In this document: piece by piece, positions 52,647 through 62,198 of the stretch
How the letters are laid out: each line of letters starts with the position of its first letter
Numbering within the stretch: the first letter of the stretch is position 1
Assembly: GCF_016428905.1 (NCBI RefSeq)
Contig: NZ_JAELTQ010000005.1
Location: 1-64,000, forward strand
Length of the DNA: 64,000 nucleotides
Direction of reading: 5' to 3'
From: Dyella sp. ASV24
GTDB taxonomy: Bacteria > Pseudomonadota > Gammaproteobacteria > Xanthomonadales > Rhodanobacteraceae
Notes under the pieces: model-generated
Told to the model about the DNA's origin: nothing
Databases searched by the model: none
Seen by the model: only the letters and a program-made list of their open reading frames with translations
Translations under genes and position numbers: made by a program

Positions 52647-54487
52647 GCGTTCTGCGGCAAGGGCGCGTCGAAGTTCAGGCGCGTCCCCTTCCCCGGTGAT
52701 GTCGTGAGTTGCAACGTCGCGCCGAGGCGACCGGCGCGAGCGTGCAGGCTTGGCAAGCCCGCGCCATAGGGGACCGTGCTCCCCGCATCGAACCCACGCC
52801 CATCATCACGGACATCCACGGCAAGGCTTTCACCCACGCAACGGACAGACACATGCACTTGCGAGGCACCGCTATGCTTGAGCACGTTGGTCAACGCCTC
52901 CTGCAGGAAACGCAGCAGCTCCAGCACCCGCATAGCGCCGAGGCGAACACCGTCCACGCCCTCCAGTGTCCACGAACTTTCGATCGCCACGGCCTCGAAG
53001 CGATCACTCCAGCGATGTCGCAGCGGGGCGATCAAACCGGCCAGATCGATGTCCTGCTCGTGCGTCGTCGTGTCGATGATCAGGCGCAGATCGTCCCGTA
53101 GTTCCTTGAGCGTGGCCACGATCCGCGCCGGCTCTGTGGGACGCTGGGGATGTTCCAGCGCCGAGATGGCCGCGACCAGGCTGCCACCGAATCCATCGTG
53201 CAAGTCGCGAACCAGGTTGAGGCGCTCGCCGATGCGGGCGTTATTCAAAGCCAGGTGATGCTCGCGCCCCAGCGTTTCGGTTAACTGCCGAGTGGCGACA
53301 TCCACTTCGCGTTGCAGCTCCGCCGCAAAATTTTCAGCGCGCCGCATGGCCGCGGCAAATCGATAGGCAAGCGCAAAACCCATGCCGATGACCGTCAACG
53401 GCGATGTCACCGTCATCAAATACGTTTGATCGTGAATGACACCGAAGAACAGCAGCATGTCATGCGCAGACACGAGCAAGGGAATCAAAAGACTCGCAGC
53501 CAGTACATAGCCGTCGGTGCGACGGCGTCGCAGCGAGTAGCCCACGAAACCAAACACCGCCACGTAGTACGTACTGCAACCGAAGACGAATGCGATGGCG
53601 CGATGATGTCCAACCCAGATCGGCCATGCCATCGCCGCTATGCCTAATAGCACGCATAGCGCCAACAGCGTTCGCTCGATGCGTGGCCACCGGTGGCCCG
53701 CATAGCGAAGCAGGAATATCGAGAATGTCACCGCTGCGGCGGCATAAGCCGCCGCATTGACCGCTTCCCAAGCGTCGGTGTTGTCGAACGGCCACGGGCT
53801 GTAGGCAACGAAGTTGCACGAATACAACGACCAGAACAACGTGCACAGCACATACCAGCCGTAGTAGGTGTCTTTGCGCCGCAATAGCCAAAGAATGAGG
53901 AACAACCCGCCAAACACGAGCCCCACGGATTGGCCGAACAACTGCATGTCGTAGCGCCAGAACTCGCCCTGGCGTTGTCGCGCCTGCACCAAGGCTGGCG
54001 CGCCCACCGTGACGGTGCCCAGCCCCGATTGGTAGGCGGCCAATCCCGACACGCGCACCCAAAGCGTGTTTTCTCCCTGGCGAAGGAGCGGCTTGTCGAG
54101 CAGAAAGTACTGCGGCCGAATCCAGGCGCGCGACAGCGGCTCCACCAAACGATCATCGCGATAAACCACGCTTCCGTTGACGTAAAGCGCGTAAGCCGAA
54201 CTGACGTAGTCGATCAGCAGACCCACTGGCTGATCGGCATTCTGCTGGTTCCAATGCAGTCGATACCACACCACGCCATCGTGCTGCGGCCATCGCCCAT
54301 CCCAGGTATCGACGAGCTCGACGGGCGTCCAGCCTTCTGCCGGTGGCAAGGGCGATAGCCAATCCGCGGGCGCCGCATCGGCGGATCGAAGATCGATCGT
54401 TCCCTCTACAACCGGTGCGGGCTGCTGCGCAAAAGCAGGAAACGCAAGCATGGCGCACACCAACCATAGGGCGAGCAGCGCGCGCAT
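52643..54487 (-). CDS. Sensor histidine kinase, 7TMR-DISM / NarL-type
   Basis: 614-aa membrane kinase. A signal peptide precedes a periplasmic domain (about 25-165) with a jelly-roll-like ligand fold (GVVWYRLHWNQQNADQPV), typical of 7TMR-DISM proteins. Seven transmembrane helices (about 180-400) come next, then a HisKA_3 domain with the phospho-accepting His in LVRDLHDGFGGSL. The ATPase has N box EALTNVLKHSGA and VDVRDDGRGFD. It starts 2 bases after the response-regulator stop. Together they form a complete two-component system. Confidence 0.95.
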   Translation of the reverse strand: MRALLALWLVCAMLAFPAFAQQPAPVVEGTIDLRSADAAPADWLSPLPPAEGWTPVELVDTWDGRWPQHDGVVWYRLHWNQQNADQPVGLLIDYVSSAYALYVNGSVVYRDDRLVEPLSRAWIRPQYFLLDKPLLRQGENTLWVRVSGLAAYQSGLGTVTVGAPALVQARQRQGEFWRYDMQLFGQSVGLVFGGLFLILWLLRRKDTYYGWYVLCTLFWSLYSCNFVAYSPWPFDNTDAWEAVNAAAYAAAAVTFSIFLLRYAGHRWPRIERTLLALCVLLGIAAMAWPIWVGHHRAIAFVFGCSTYYVAVFGFVGYSLRRRRTDGYVLAASLLIPLLVSAHDMLLFFGVIHDQTYLMTVTSPLTVIGMGFALAYRFAAAMRRAENFAAELQREVDVATRQLTETLGREHHLALNNARIGERLNLVRDLHDGFGGSLVAAISALEHPQRPTEPARIVATLKELRDDLRLIIDTTTHEQDIDLAGLIAPLRHRWSDRFEAVAIESSWTLEGVDGVRLGAMRVLELLRFLQEALTNVLKHSGASQVHVSVRCVGESLAVDVRDDGRGFDAGSTVPYGAGLPSLHARAGRLGATLQLTTSPGKGTRLNFDAPLPQNA

Positions 54488-54489
54488 GC

Positions 54490-55236
54490 CTAAAGCAACC
54501 CCATCGCCTTGGCTTCAAAAACGGCGGCCGTGCGAGAGCTCACCGCCAGCTTGCGATAGATACTCTTGGTATAGCCTTCGATGGTAAAGCGCGAGAGCCC
54601 GGTGAGATTCGCAATCTCGCGGTTACTGAATCCACGCGCCACAAACTGAAGGATCTCAGACTCGCGCTCCGAGAGTGAAATATCGCGCTTTTCCGGTGAA
54701 TGGGCAGCGACAAGGCCCTGCGCTGCGTCCTCTTTGGAGGCGAGCGAAACATGGGCAAGAATGCGGCGCGCGATAAACGGATCGATCAAGGCGCCGCCGC
54801 GGTGAATGCTCTGCAGGGCCGCGCGAAGCTCCAAGTCATCGCGCTCTTTCATCAGGTAACCGACAGCCCCCGCACGCAATGCGGCCAGTGCGACCTCTTC
54901 GTGCCCCCAGGCCGAGATGGCGACAGTCGTGGTATCGGGGTGATGGGTTTCCACCCACTTGATGAGCTCGAGGCCGCTGCCATCCGGCAACCCGATGTCC
55001 ACCAAGGCAAGAGAGGGCTTCAACGCGGAAACAACTGCTTTGGCAGCCGCCACGCCGCTCACCACCGTGATGTCATCGGCCGCACCGACCAGCTCCAGCA
55101 GCAGATGCGCAAGACGGCGCTGGGTCGCTTCATCGTCTTCCACGATAAGCGCGGGATGGAACGCGATGTGCTCACCTGTCGAATCCACGCGCCCCCCATC
55201 GGCCCATGCGGCCGAGCAACGTTCGGGAGCGATCAT
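54490..55236 (-). CDS. NarL/FixJ-type response regulator
   Basis: 248-aa regulator with a receiver domain (acidic pocket IVEDDE, phospho-acceptor Asp80 in LVDIGLPDGSG, Lys in YLMKERDD) and a C-terminal LuxR-type helix-turn-helix (LSERESEILQFVARGFSNRE, IANLTGLSRFTIEGYTKSIY). It is the cognate partner of the sensor kinase that follows on the same strand. Start 55236 was chosen as the first ATG with family-like sequence after it. Confidence 0.94.
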   Translation of the reverse strand: MIAPERCSAAWADGGRVDSTGEHIAFHPALIVEDDEATQRRLAHLLLELVGAADDITVVSGVAAAKAVVSALKPSLALVDIGLPDGSGLELIKWVETHHPDTTTVAISAWGHEEVALAALRAGAVGYLMKERDDLELRAALQSIHRGGALIDPFIARRILAHVSLASKEDAAQGLVAAHSPEKRDISLSERESEILQFVARGFSNREIANLTGLSRFTIEGYTKSIYRKLAVSSRTAAVFEAKAMGLL

Positions 55237-55495
55237 AGTTTGGCCGGATCGGGTAGGCCATGGCTTTTGGCCAAGGGGCGCTCGCGACCCCCTGCCCCGG
55301 CCGCGGGGACGGTCCACCCAAACCACCCGGAGCCACCTGGAAAATCTTTCGTATCAAAGAGATGAGAAGACATTCAACGCGCAGCCCGCTCGAGGGAGCA
55401 AGGGATACGAGCGCACCGAGATCTATCACTAAGCTGCCCGCTCTTGACGGTACAGCGAAGCTCTAACCGTTACCGATCGCCGTCGGGCAATAAAC
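55237..55495. other. Upstream region of the two-component system
   Basis: About 260 bases between the regulator start and the terminator at 55496. No gene is supported. It should include the promoter of the response-regulator operon, but no clear -35/-10 pair stands out. Confidence 0.4.
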
Positions 55496-55533
55496 AAACG
55501 ATGGGCGAAGCCATGTGACTTCGCCCATCGTTT
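55496..55533. terminator. Rho-independent terminator (bidirectional)
   Basis: A perfect 15-bp stem (55496-55510 with 55519-55533) with an 8-base loop, A-rich on the left and T-rich on the right. It ends the minus-strand AIM24-like gene, whose stop is at 55544, and blocks read-through into the two-component operon. Confidence 0.9.
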
Positions 55534-55543
55534 TCGAAACAGA

Positions 55544-56320
55544 TCAGTTGTCGTCGCCGCTCAGCAGCGAGCCCACGATGCCGCCCAGCAGTGCTCCACC
55601 GACGGTAGCCCGTCCAGTACCGCTGCCGCCCTCGCCACTCGGGAGATACTCGGCGATCTGGTGCGCCAGGCGCGAGATAGGCAAGGTCTGCAGCCACACC
55701 GTGCCAGGTCCGGTAAGCGCCGCGAGGAAAATGCCATCGCCACCGAAGATGGCGTTCTTAATGCCGGGCACCGTGGTGATCTGGAAGTTCACCGACGCCT
55801 GGAACGCGCCGACGTGTCCCGGATGCACGCGCAGGGTTTCCCCAGGGGCCAGGTCCTTGCGGATCAGCTCACCGGAAAGCTCCAGCCATGCCGTACCCGA
55901 GCCGCCGATCTTCTGCAGCACAAACCCGTTGCCGCCAAAGATGCCCGCACCCAGCGACTGCTGAAAACCGACACCGATGGTGACTTGCGGCGTCGCGCAG
56001 AGAAAGCCATGCCGATGCACCAGGTATTCGTTATCCGGGCTCACTGAAATCGGCACGATATGACCCGGCACCTTGGTTGCGAACGCCACTTCGCCAGGTG
56101 CTTGCGCAGCACGATACTCGGTCATGAACAGGCTGCCGCCCGCGACCACACGCTTGAACATGCCAAACAGGCCACCGCCACCACCCATCTGCGTGTGCGT
56201 GGTCATCTGGATGGAAGAAGTCATCCACGAAAGCTCTCCACTCTCGGCGAAGACGCTTTCGTTGGGTTCAAGCCGCACTTCCAGTACGGGCATCACAGTG
56301 CCCTGAATGCGTGTCTGCAT
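55544..56320 (-). CDS. AIM24 / TIGR00266 family protein
   Basis: 258-aa soluble protein with Gly-rich beta strands: ELSWMTSSIQMTTHTQMGGG, then SLFMTEYRAA, PGHVGAFQASVNFQIT and AIFGGDGIFLAALTGPGTVWLQTLP, the usual order of the family. The C-terminus has a glycine-rich hydrophobic segment (GALLGGIVGSLLSG). Related yeast Aim24 acts in mitochondrial membrane organisation; the bacterial role is unknown. Confidence 0.9.
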   Translation of the reverse strand: MQTRIQGTVMPVLEVRLEPNESVFAESGELSWMTSSIQMTTHTQMGGGGGLFGMFKRVVAGGSLFMTEYRAAQAPGEVAFATKVPGHIVPISVSPDNEYLVHRHGFLCATPQVTIGVGFQQSLGAGIFGGNGFVLQKIGGSGTAWLELSGELIRKDLAPGETLRVHPGHVGAFQASVNFQITTVPGIKNAIFGGDGIFLAALTGPGTVWLQTLPISRLAHQIAEYLPSGEGGSGTGRATVGGALLGGIVGSLLSGDDN

Positions 56321-56658
56321 GAGCTGTTCTCTAGATGATGAAGGATGGCCACCCGGTATTGGAAAGCATGTGCCGGTTCCGGATCGTGGCGGACATTACC
56401 GCTGCCGCGGAGTCACCGCCAGCTATCCGTGCAACGCATGGCTGCAGCGCGAACAGGCATCGCAAAGCGCAAGAAATTGAGCCTTACATCAAGCCAACGA
56501 TGTCATAGCCGCCCCTGGCGGACAGTGGCACACTGGGTGCGGCTATCCTGCAGCGACGTGGGCACGTCGCCTCGCTAGAGCAACGTTCCAATCCTCTTGT
56601 ATCGGCATCAGCGCCGCCCCTCATCGGATCGGGTGCGGCTTTCATAGGGAACATGACC
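56321..56658. other. Divergent intergenic region
   Basis: About 340 bases between the AIM24-like gene and the next plus-strand gene. No gene is supported. An AGGGA ribosome-binding site lies at 56646-56650. Confidence 0.45.
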
Positions 56659-58131
56659 ATGCCTCTTTCCACACCCAAAAAATTAGCGCTCGGGCTCGGC
56701 TGCCTTGTGGGACTTCCCGTTCTTGCCGGCGCAACCTACGTGCTGATCCTGAGTGCTGCAAAGCTGGAATGGGGCGGATCCAGGCCCAACGAAAAATTGC
56801 TTGGCGCAGCGGAATCCGCCTATCTGCGAAACATGGATCAGTACTGCACGGGCGTCACCACGACGCCGGCCTCGACCTGGCTGGTCGGCAAGATGGACGA
56901 CTATGTCCCGGATGAGCTCAAGAAGCTCAAGGCCGTCGACATCGATGCGCTTCTGCAAAGTGCCACGCCCGGAGGCAACGCCAAGGACGACTCGCAGGCG
57001 GACTCGACGCCATCGCTCTCCGGCTACGCGCTCAGCAATCATCCCAAGCAGAGTTACATATCGCGCCTGGATGATGCAGGCCATTTCAAGCTGGTTGCCA
57101 CCGTGGGCGAGGATGCCTGCCTGATCACCAGTGCCGATGGGGCACACGTCTTTCTGCTGACCGGCCTCGACGCGCCGCAAGACGACACCATGCCCCAACA
57201 GTCGGCCGTCTTTCGTTCCGACGATCAGGGCAAAAGCTGGCAATGGCTCAAGGAAGGTTTCTTTCCGAAGGCAAACCTGGTTGCGTGGGCGATGCAGCCC
57301 GAGTTTTTCAAGGGTGACCAGGTCTGGGTCTGGGATGCGCCCAGTGACGACGCCCAAGGGATAGGCCTTTTCTATTCGCCCGACCTGGGCAAGACCGTTG
57401 TTCCGATAGAAAGCACATCGCCAGTCGGCGTTTCGGACGACGAGGCACAGAAGCACCTGCCTGCCGACGCATCGATCAGCGACGGCGACGCCAAGCGCTT
57501 CATCCGGCAATTGGACGATACCCACGCCATCGGCTGGATGTCGCAGTACTTCGATGCAAGCTGGCCGGACAGCGACAAGCGGGCGCGCTACAGCGTGACG
57601 ACGCGCGTGCAACTATCCAGGGAGGGAAACACCTGGAAAGTCACTGGCGCAACGCGCGACGAGGGTCTCTACCTGGAGAAGCTGACCCAGAATCCCCAAG
57701 GGGATTTCTACGCCGTCACATCCCGCGACCAACGAAAAGAGCAAGCCATCGAGCGTTTCAACACCGGCACCGGCAAGTGGGAGGAGCAAGGCGCTCTGCC
57801 CAGTCCGTTCTGGCCGCTCGATAATCTGACCACCCTGCGCAGCAATGCCACCTACACATTCTCCGTAGGCGCCAAGAGCATCGTGGTGACGACAGACAGC
57901 GAGTACACGGCCCCTCGCTCGCTCACTCCCTTCGACGAGCGCGAAGCCCATATTTCCGCTGACGCGAATTACTACTCCACCAACGGTGGCAAAAGCTGGA
58001 AGAAGCTGGGCCTGCAGGGATACCTGGGCATCCTCGGTTTCGACCCGACCCACGATCGGGTCGTGGGTGCCCACGGCGACGGATACAGCGGTCGCGACCC
58101 CAACATCTATACCTATGACCTGGCCCCTTGA
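56659..58131 (+). CDS. Uncharacterised membrane-anchored protein with BNR-like repeats
   Basis: 490-aa protein with an N-terminal hydrophobic helix (LALGLGCLVGLPVLAGATYV) that acts as an anchor or signal peptide. The body shows BNR/sialidase-type Asp-box repeats: RSDDQGKSWQWL and STNGGKSWKKL, suggesting a beta-propeller exposed to the periplasm. No catalytic residues of sialidases are recognised. ATG 56659 has AGGGA 8 bases upstream; ATG 56653 is in frame. It stands alone. Confidence 0.78.
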   Translation: MPLSTPKKLALGLGCLVGLPVLAGATYVLILSAAKLEWGGSRPNEKLLGAAESAYLRNMDQYCTGVTTTPASTWLVGKMDDYVPDELKKLKAVDIDALLQSATPGGNAKDDSQADSTPSLSGYALSNHPKQSYISRLDDAGHFKLVATVGEDACLITSADGAHVFLLTGLDAPQDDTMPQQSAVFRSDDQGKSWQWLKEGFFPKANLVAWAMQPEFFKGDQVWVWDAPSDDAQGIGLFYSPDLGKTVVPIESTSPVGVSDDEAQKHLPADASISDGDAKRFIRQLDDTHAIGWMSQYFDASWPDSDKRARYSVTTRVQLSREGNTWKVTGATRDEGLYLEKLTQNPQGDFYAVTSRDQRKEQAIERFNTGTGKWEEQGALPSPFWPLDNLTTLRSNATYTFSVGAKSIVVTTDSEYTAPRSLTPFDEREAHISADANYYSTNGGKSWKKLGLQGYLGILGFDPTHDRVVGAHGDGYSGRDPNIYTYDLAP

Positions 58132-58358
58132 TGGAGCGTCACCCGAACATCGGTGCAATCCGACACGCCATGAGCGACAAGGCTCATGCTTTCAATGACC
58201 TGCATCTCCCACACCGCCAGCGGAGCCCGCATGCGGGGGGAAAATCGTCCTGTCAAGGTGAGTGAGCTGTCACAAATTCCTAGTGCCGGCGTGTACACAA
58301 ACGTCACGACACCGTGGACAATGTGCCGGCCCATCAGTCCGGAGGGGGAGCCGGAATC

Positions 58359-58808
58359 ATGACTCATAGCGATGCCACGGGTCGTCCCGTGGCCCAACTG
58401 CTTGTTGTCACGCGCAGCCTTGTTGAGCTGACCGACCGAGCCGTCTCCGACAGCGAGCTGTCCCACGCCGCCGCCGACGTGCTGATGTTCGCGGCGCGCC
58501 AGGCGGCCCGACTGGTGGAAGACGTGGTGAGCCTTCGCTCGCGCGATCCCGATGATGCCGGTGCATTCGTGCAGTGTTCCAGCAGCGCTGAGCTCGACCG
58601 TGCCTACAACGATCTGGAATGTCTGGCTGAAGCGGCCGGCATGATCCGCGCGCACGGCATCGGCTCGCAGTACCGCGCCCATCTCGCTTACCTGATGCGC
58701 TACGCCGCGGAATCGGCCTGCAACGCGCTGGAGCGCGCAGAGCGCTCCATGAACCTGGCCGACATCACCAACCTGACCCATGCCTGGGTCATGGACGCGC
58801 GGAACTGA
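58359..58808 (+). CDS. Uncharacterised small helical protein
   Basis: 149-aa cytosolic, alpha-helical protein (ELTDRAVSDSELSHAAADVLMFA, YRAHLAYLMRYAAESACNALE) with no signal or membrane part. No family recognised. GGAG lies 8 bases upstream of ATG 58359. Convergent with the next gene. Confidence 0.7.
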   Translation: MTHSDATGRPVAQLLVVTRSLVELTDRAVSDSELSHAAADVLMFAARQAARLVEDVVSLRSRDPDDAGAFVQCSSSAELDRAYNDLECLAEAAGMIRAHGIGSQYRAHLAYLMRYAAESACNALERAERSMNLADITNLTHAWVMDARN

Positions 58809-58823
58809 CAGGCACGAGAAGGT

Positions 58824-59579
58824 TTACTTCTTGTCCGGTGCGTCCGCTGCAGGCACCTGCTCCAGCGGCCCCACCTGCACGTGGCCAACCCAGCCGTCGA
58901 AGACGTTGACGGCCGCCTTGTCCAAGGCCTTCATCACGGTCTCTATCGGCGGACAGCCGTTGGGATCGGCCACAGGTCGAGACGGGTCGGTCATCCCCGC
59001 CATGCAGAATTTCGCACCACGCGCACTCATGCGGCTCAGTGTGGCCATGCCGTCGGTGTAACGGCGTTCCGCACGCGGCGCAGCGGTGGCATCGCCATAG
59101 ATCGGGCGCATGCTGACCAGCAATTGTTCGGCAGCGTGCCGGTCCGCTTCCGTGGCGTTCTTCATCGCCGTGTCGTACGCCTGCCGGAATGGCGAATTGG
59201 CGCGCTCCGACGCCAGCGTGAGCCAAGCCAGGCCCAGTGCCTGGTTCGCCGGTTGGTTGTCACCGTTGAGCGCCATCACGCCGAGCACGTACTGGGCCGG
59301 CTTACTTGCCCAGCTCGCCGCGGTCTTGAAGAAGCGCTGAGAGGTGGAATACCTGCCCAGCCCGTAGGTCTGCGTGCCCAGGCAATAGAAGTAGTCGCCC
59401 GGCAGGATCTTTTCTTCACCCGACACGCAGCGCGTACCGGCAAGATCGGCATCGGTGGGCGGCGTGTCGCTGTCCGCCGCGGTATCCGCCGACTGCGCCC
59501 CAGCCTGCGGCGCAGCGATAGCCATGAACAGGGCCAGTGCCCATACGATCAAACTGCCTTGCCGTCCTTGCGTGGTCAT
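58824..59579 (-). CDS. Exported Sel1/TPR-like protein
   Basis: 251-aa protein with a signal peptide (ends GAQS). The mature part has Sel1/TPR-like helices: YFYCLGTQTYGLGRYSTSQR, ASKPAQYVLGVMALNGDNQP and GLAWLTLASERA, as in periplasmic Sel1 repeat proteins. Paired cysteines occur near the start. The role is probably protein interaction; no partner is visible nearby. The start at 59579 is preceded by GGAGAA. Confidence 0.78.
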   Translation of the reverse strand: MTTQGRQGSLIVWALALFMAIAAPQAGAQSADTAADSDTPPTDADLAGTRCVSGEEKILPGDYFYCLGTQTYGLGRYSTSQRFFKTAASWASKPAQYVLGVMALNGDNQPANQALGLAWLTLASERANSPFRQAYDTAMKNATEADRHAAEQLLVSMRPIYGDATAAPRAERRYTDGMATLSRMSARGAKFCMAGMTDPSRPVADPNGCPPIETVMKALDKAAVNVFDGWVGHVQVGPLEQVPAADAPDKK

Positions 59580-59823
59580 ATCGTTCTCCGTCGATGTGTC
59601 GTATTCACGAACGGCACATCCTAACGTCGACTGACGTAGAGAGGATGATGACGATAGGCAGCATGTTCTTGCGGCACACGTATCGCGACGGCGGCGCCTC
59701 GTCGCGTGATGTCGGACATGTGTTCCTAGGCACACACCCGCGCATCAACACGACGAGGCCCGCGGATTGTGTCGATGACGACGCGACGCGTCCTTGCGTC
59801 CAATCGCAAATTTGCGAGATGCG

Positions 59824-61416
59824 TCAGGCCGTATCCGCCCGTCGTGACGAAGCGCTCAGGGAAAGTGCCACCAGCACCACGGCCAGCACCGCATACGCGG
59901 CGGCGAACTGCCACACAAGCTGGCGCAGAGCGTCATCGAGCTGCCACGGCAGATAGATGCCGCCGCTGAGCTCCACCGAATGGATCACGCCGAACAGGCT
60001 GAGCGCCGCGCCAAGCAGAAGAATCAATGCCGCACGCAATGCCTTGCCGTCGATCATGGCCACCACAAAGCTCGCCCACACCATCGACGTGATGATGAAA
60101 CCGTTGCCCAGCGCATTGATGATGGCCAGCTCGGAGAAGCCGTGCGTGCGATCGCCCAGCAACGCGACGACGTGCTCGGGCTGCACATAGGTAGGGTCGC
60201 TCAGCTTGATCGCCACCATGCGCGCAATCGCGGGAAAAAAGCTGAACACCACCGCGGGCGCGTAACGCATCGGCGTCGCCTCGAACGCCTGCACGGTGAT
60301 GCCGATGGCGACGAACACCAGGATGGGCGCGAGTACCGACAGTGGAATCAACTCCACCAGATTGGAGAGATAGCCGAACACGCCACCGAGGCCCACGAAC
60401 AAGCCGGTGAGCAGCGTATAGCCCGTGCCAGCGCCCATGGCCTTGTACGACGGCTGGCCGATGTACGGCGTGGTCTGCGCCACACCGCCACAGAACCCAG
60501 CCACCAACGTCGCCAGCGCTTCCACCAGCAAAATGTCGCGCGTGCGGTACTCGTCCCCGGCGGCGCGCGCACTCTCCGTCACGTTGATGCCGCCCACCAC
60601 CATCAGCAGGCCAAACGGCAGGATCAACGGCAGATACGGCACCGCAGAACCCAAGCCACCGATCCACTCCAGCGTTGGCAGCGGCAGCGCGAAGCGCCAT
60701 GTCCATGGCTTGGGCGGCTCATAGCCACTGCCCAGCCAGCCCAGCGGGCCAAGCACGTAATAGAGCAACGCACCCACCACAAAAGCCACCAGCACGCCCG
60801 GCAGGTTCCAAGGCATGCGCGCGCGCGCCACCAGTGCGTAAAGCACCACGCCCAATCCCGCAAAACCCACCAGCGGATGCTTGAGGATCTCCACCAGCGG
60901 AAAGAACCCCATCAAGACCAGTGCAATGCCCGCGATGGAACCCAGCAGGCCGGCGCGCGGCACATGCCGTTGCACCATGCCGCCGAAGAACGACAGCACA
61001 AACTTCAACACGCCCATGATCACCAGCGACGCCATACCCAGTCGCCAGGTGGCGAGCCCGGCCGCCTGCGGATCAAGCCCCGTCTGTTTGAAGTGCAGAA
61101 ACGCGGGCCCCAACACCAGGAAGGCCATGCCAATGCTGGTGGGCGCATCGAGTCCCAACGGCATCGCGGTAACGTCTACTCGTCCGCTCTGACGCGCCAG
61201 TCGACGGGCCATGGCGGTATAGGCCAGGTTGCCCAGCAACACACCAAAGGTCGTGCCGGGCACCATGCGCATAAACACAATGTCGGCGGGAAACCCGAAA
61301 ACGCCGATCAGCGCTGTGGCAAGAAACGCCAGCACCGACAGGTTGTCCACGACCAGTCCGAGGAACCCGTTGAGGTCGCCCGGCGATATCCAGCGTTCAC
61401 GTACGGACGCACTCAT
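59824..61416 (-). CDS. Multi-pass permease (NCS2/xanthine-uracil-type superfamily)
   Basis: 530-aa inner-membrane protein with 12 to 14 hydrophobic helices, including the family-like ADIVFMRMVPGTTFGVLLGN, DVTAMPLGLDAP, GINVTESARAAGDEYRTRD and FCGGVAQTTPYIGQPSYKAM. It resembles putative permeases of the nucleobase/sulfate-transporter fold; the substrate is unknown. It begins 1 base after the stop of the DUF3574 lipoprotein gene, so the two are translationally linked. Confidence 0.85.
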   Translation of the reverse strand: MSASVRERWISPGDLNGFLGLVVDNLSVLAFLATALIGVFGFPADIVFMRMVPGTTFGVLLGNLAYTAMARRLARQSGRVDVTAMPLGLDAPTSIGMAFLVLGPAFLHFKQTGLDPQAAGLATWRLGMASLVIMGVLKFVLSFFGGMVQRHVPRAGLLGSIAGIALVLMGFFPLVEILKHPLVGFAGLGVVLYALVARARMPWNLPGVLVAFVVGALLYYVLGPLGWLGSGYEPPKPWTWRFALPLPTLEWIGGLGSAVPYLPLILPFGLLMVVGGINVTESARAAGDEYRTRDILLVEALATLVAGFCGGVAQTTPYIGQPSYKAMGAGTGYTLLTGLFVGLGGVFGYLSNLVELIPLSVLAPILVFVAIGITVQAFEATPMRYAPAVVFSFFPAIARMVAIKLSDPTYVQPEHVVALLGDRTHGFSELAIINALGNGFIITSMVWASFVVAMIDGKALRAALILLLGAALSLFGVIHSVELSGGIYLPWQLDDALRQLVWQFAAAYAVLAVVLVALSLSASSRRADTA

Positions 61417-61417
61417 G

Positions 61418-61867
61418 TCAGAACGACACCTCGGCCGGTTGGGTCACGCGCAGCACGGACTGGTCGCCCGTGCGCTGCTTCCAAGCGGCGCGAATAGCTT
61501 CCACTTTATCGCGATTGGCGGGGGTATCGGGATAATCGATCACCAGCATCTTCGAACGCAGCCGCTCGGGTGTCGCCTGCCCCTTGCCCTGCCACTGGCC
61601 ATAGACATCCAGCACGCTGAGCCCATCGGGAAAGCGCGGCGTCACCTCGGCGTCCAGAAAGGCACGCCACCCTTGTTCGGTGACCCCGTGCGAGTCGTCG
61701 CCGACCACGCCAAGCCCGAAGTACAACCGTGTTTCCACCCAGCCCTGCGTCTGCGCGGGGTGTGCCGCATCGCCATGCAGCGTGGCCTGGGTCACCGGCG
61801 CGGTGGTCGCGCAACCCGATAGAAGCGCCGCTGACAACAGCGTGGAAGCAAAAAGCAAATGACGCAT
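61418..61867 (-). CDS. DUF3574 family lipoprotein
   Basis: 149-aa protein with a lipobox (LLSGCA, Cys19) and the DUF3574 domain: GWVETRLYFGLGVV, then FLDAEVTPRFPDGLSVLDVYGQW and SKMLVIDYPDTPANRDKVEAI. It probably faces the periplasm. No activity is known. It is the first gene of a pair with the permease. Confidence 0.88.
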   Translation of the reverse strand: MRHLLFASTLLSAALLSGCATTAPVTQATLHGDAAHPAQTQGWVETRLYFGLGVVGDDSHGVTEQGWRAFLDAEVTPRFPDGLSVLDVYGQWQGKGQATPERLRSKMLVIDYPDTPANRDKVEAIRAAWKQRTGDQSVLRVTQPAEVSF

Positions 61868-62198
61868 GGTTATGTCCTTATGTTCGTTTGGACATCCAGA
61901 CGGATATCAATCCATGGATGTTCTTCGCAAAGTATTGACAACAGAACTTGCGCAATGCAACAAATAACTTACGGTCACGTAGCCATACGGGTCCACTGCC
62001 AGTTTCACCGGGGACACAAGGTCTGTTTGACATGAACGTCGCTACACCTGGACATCGCTCGACGCCGCATGGCCATGCCATGCGGCGATGTTGCCCGGGC
62101 TGATGCTCTGGCGCCCTGACGGGCGCCCTTCCCTTCTCTATCCATCCTCCGGCGTCCGACCACGGGCGTCATGGACTGCTGCGCTCCAAGGAAACGCT
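61868..62198. promoter_or_regulatory. Divergent control region upstream of the TonB-dependent receptor
   Basis: About 330 bases without a gene. Two hairpins lie in the leader of the receptor: an 11-bp stem with CAT loop (62063-62073 with 62077-62087) and a 7-bp stem (62110-62116 with 62121-62127). The first resembles a terminator or attenuator without a U-tract. The region contains both promoters. Confidence 0.45.

Noticed and set aside
59980-61497. 505-residue antisense reading frame opposite the permease
   Set aside because: Composition is dominated by Gln, His and Arg, as expected for the reverse of a high-G+C membrane protein gene.
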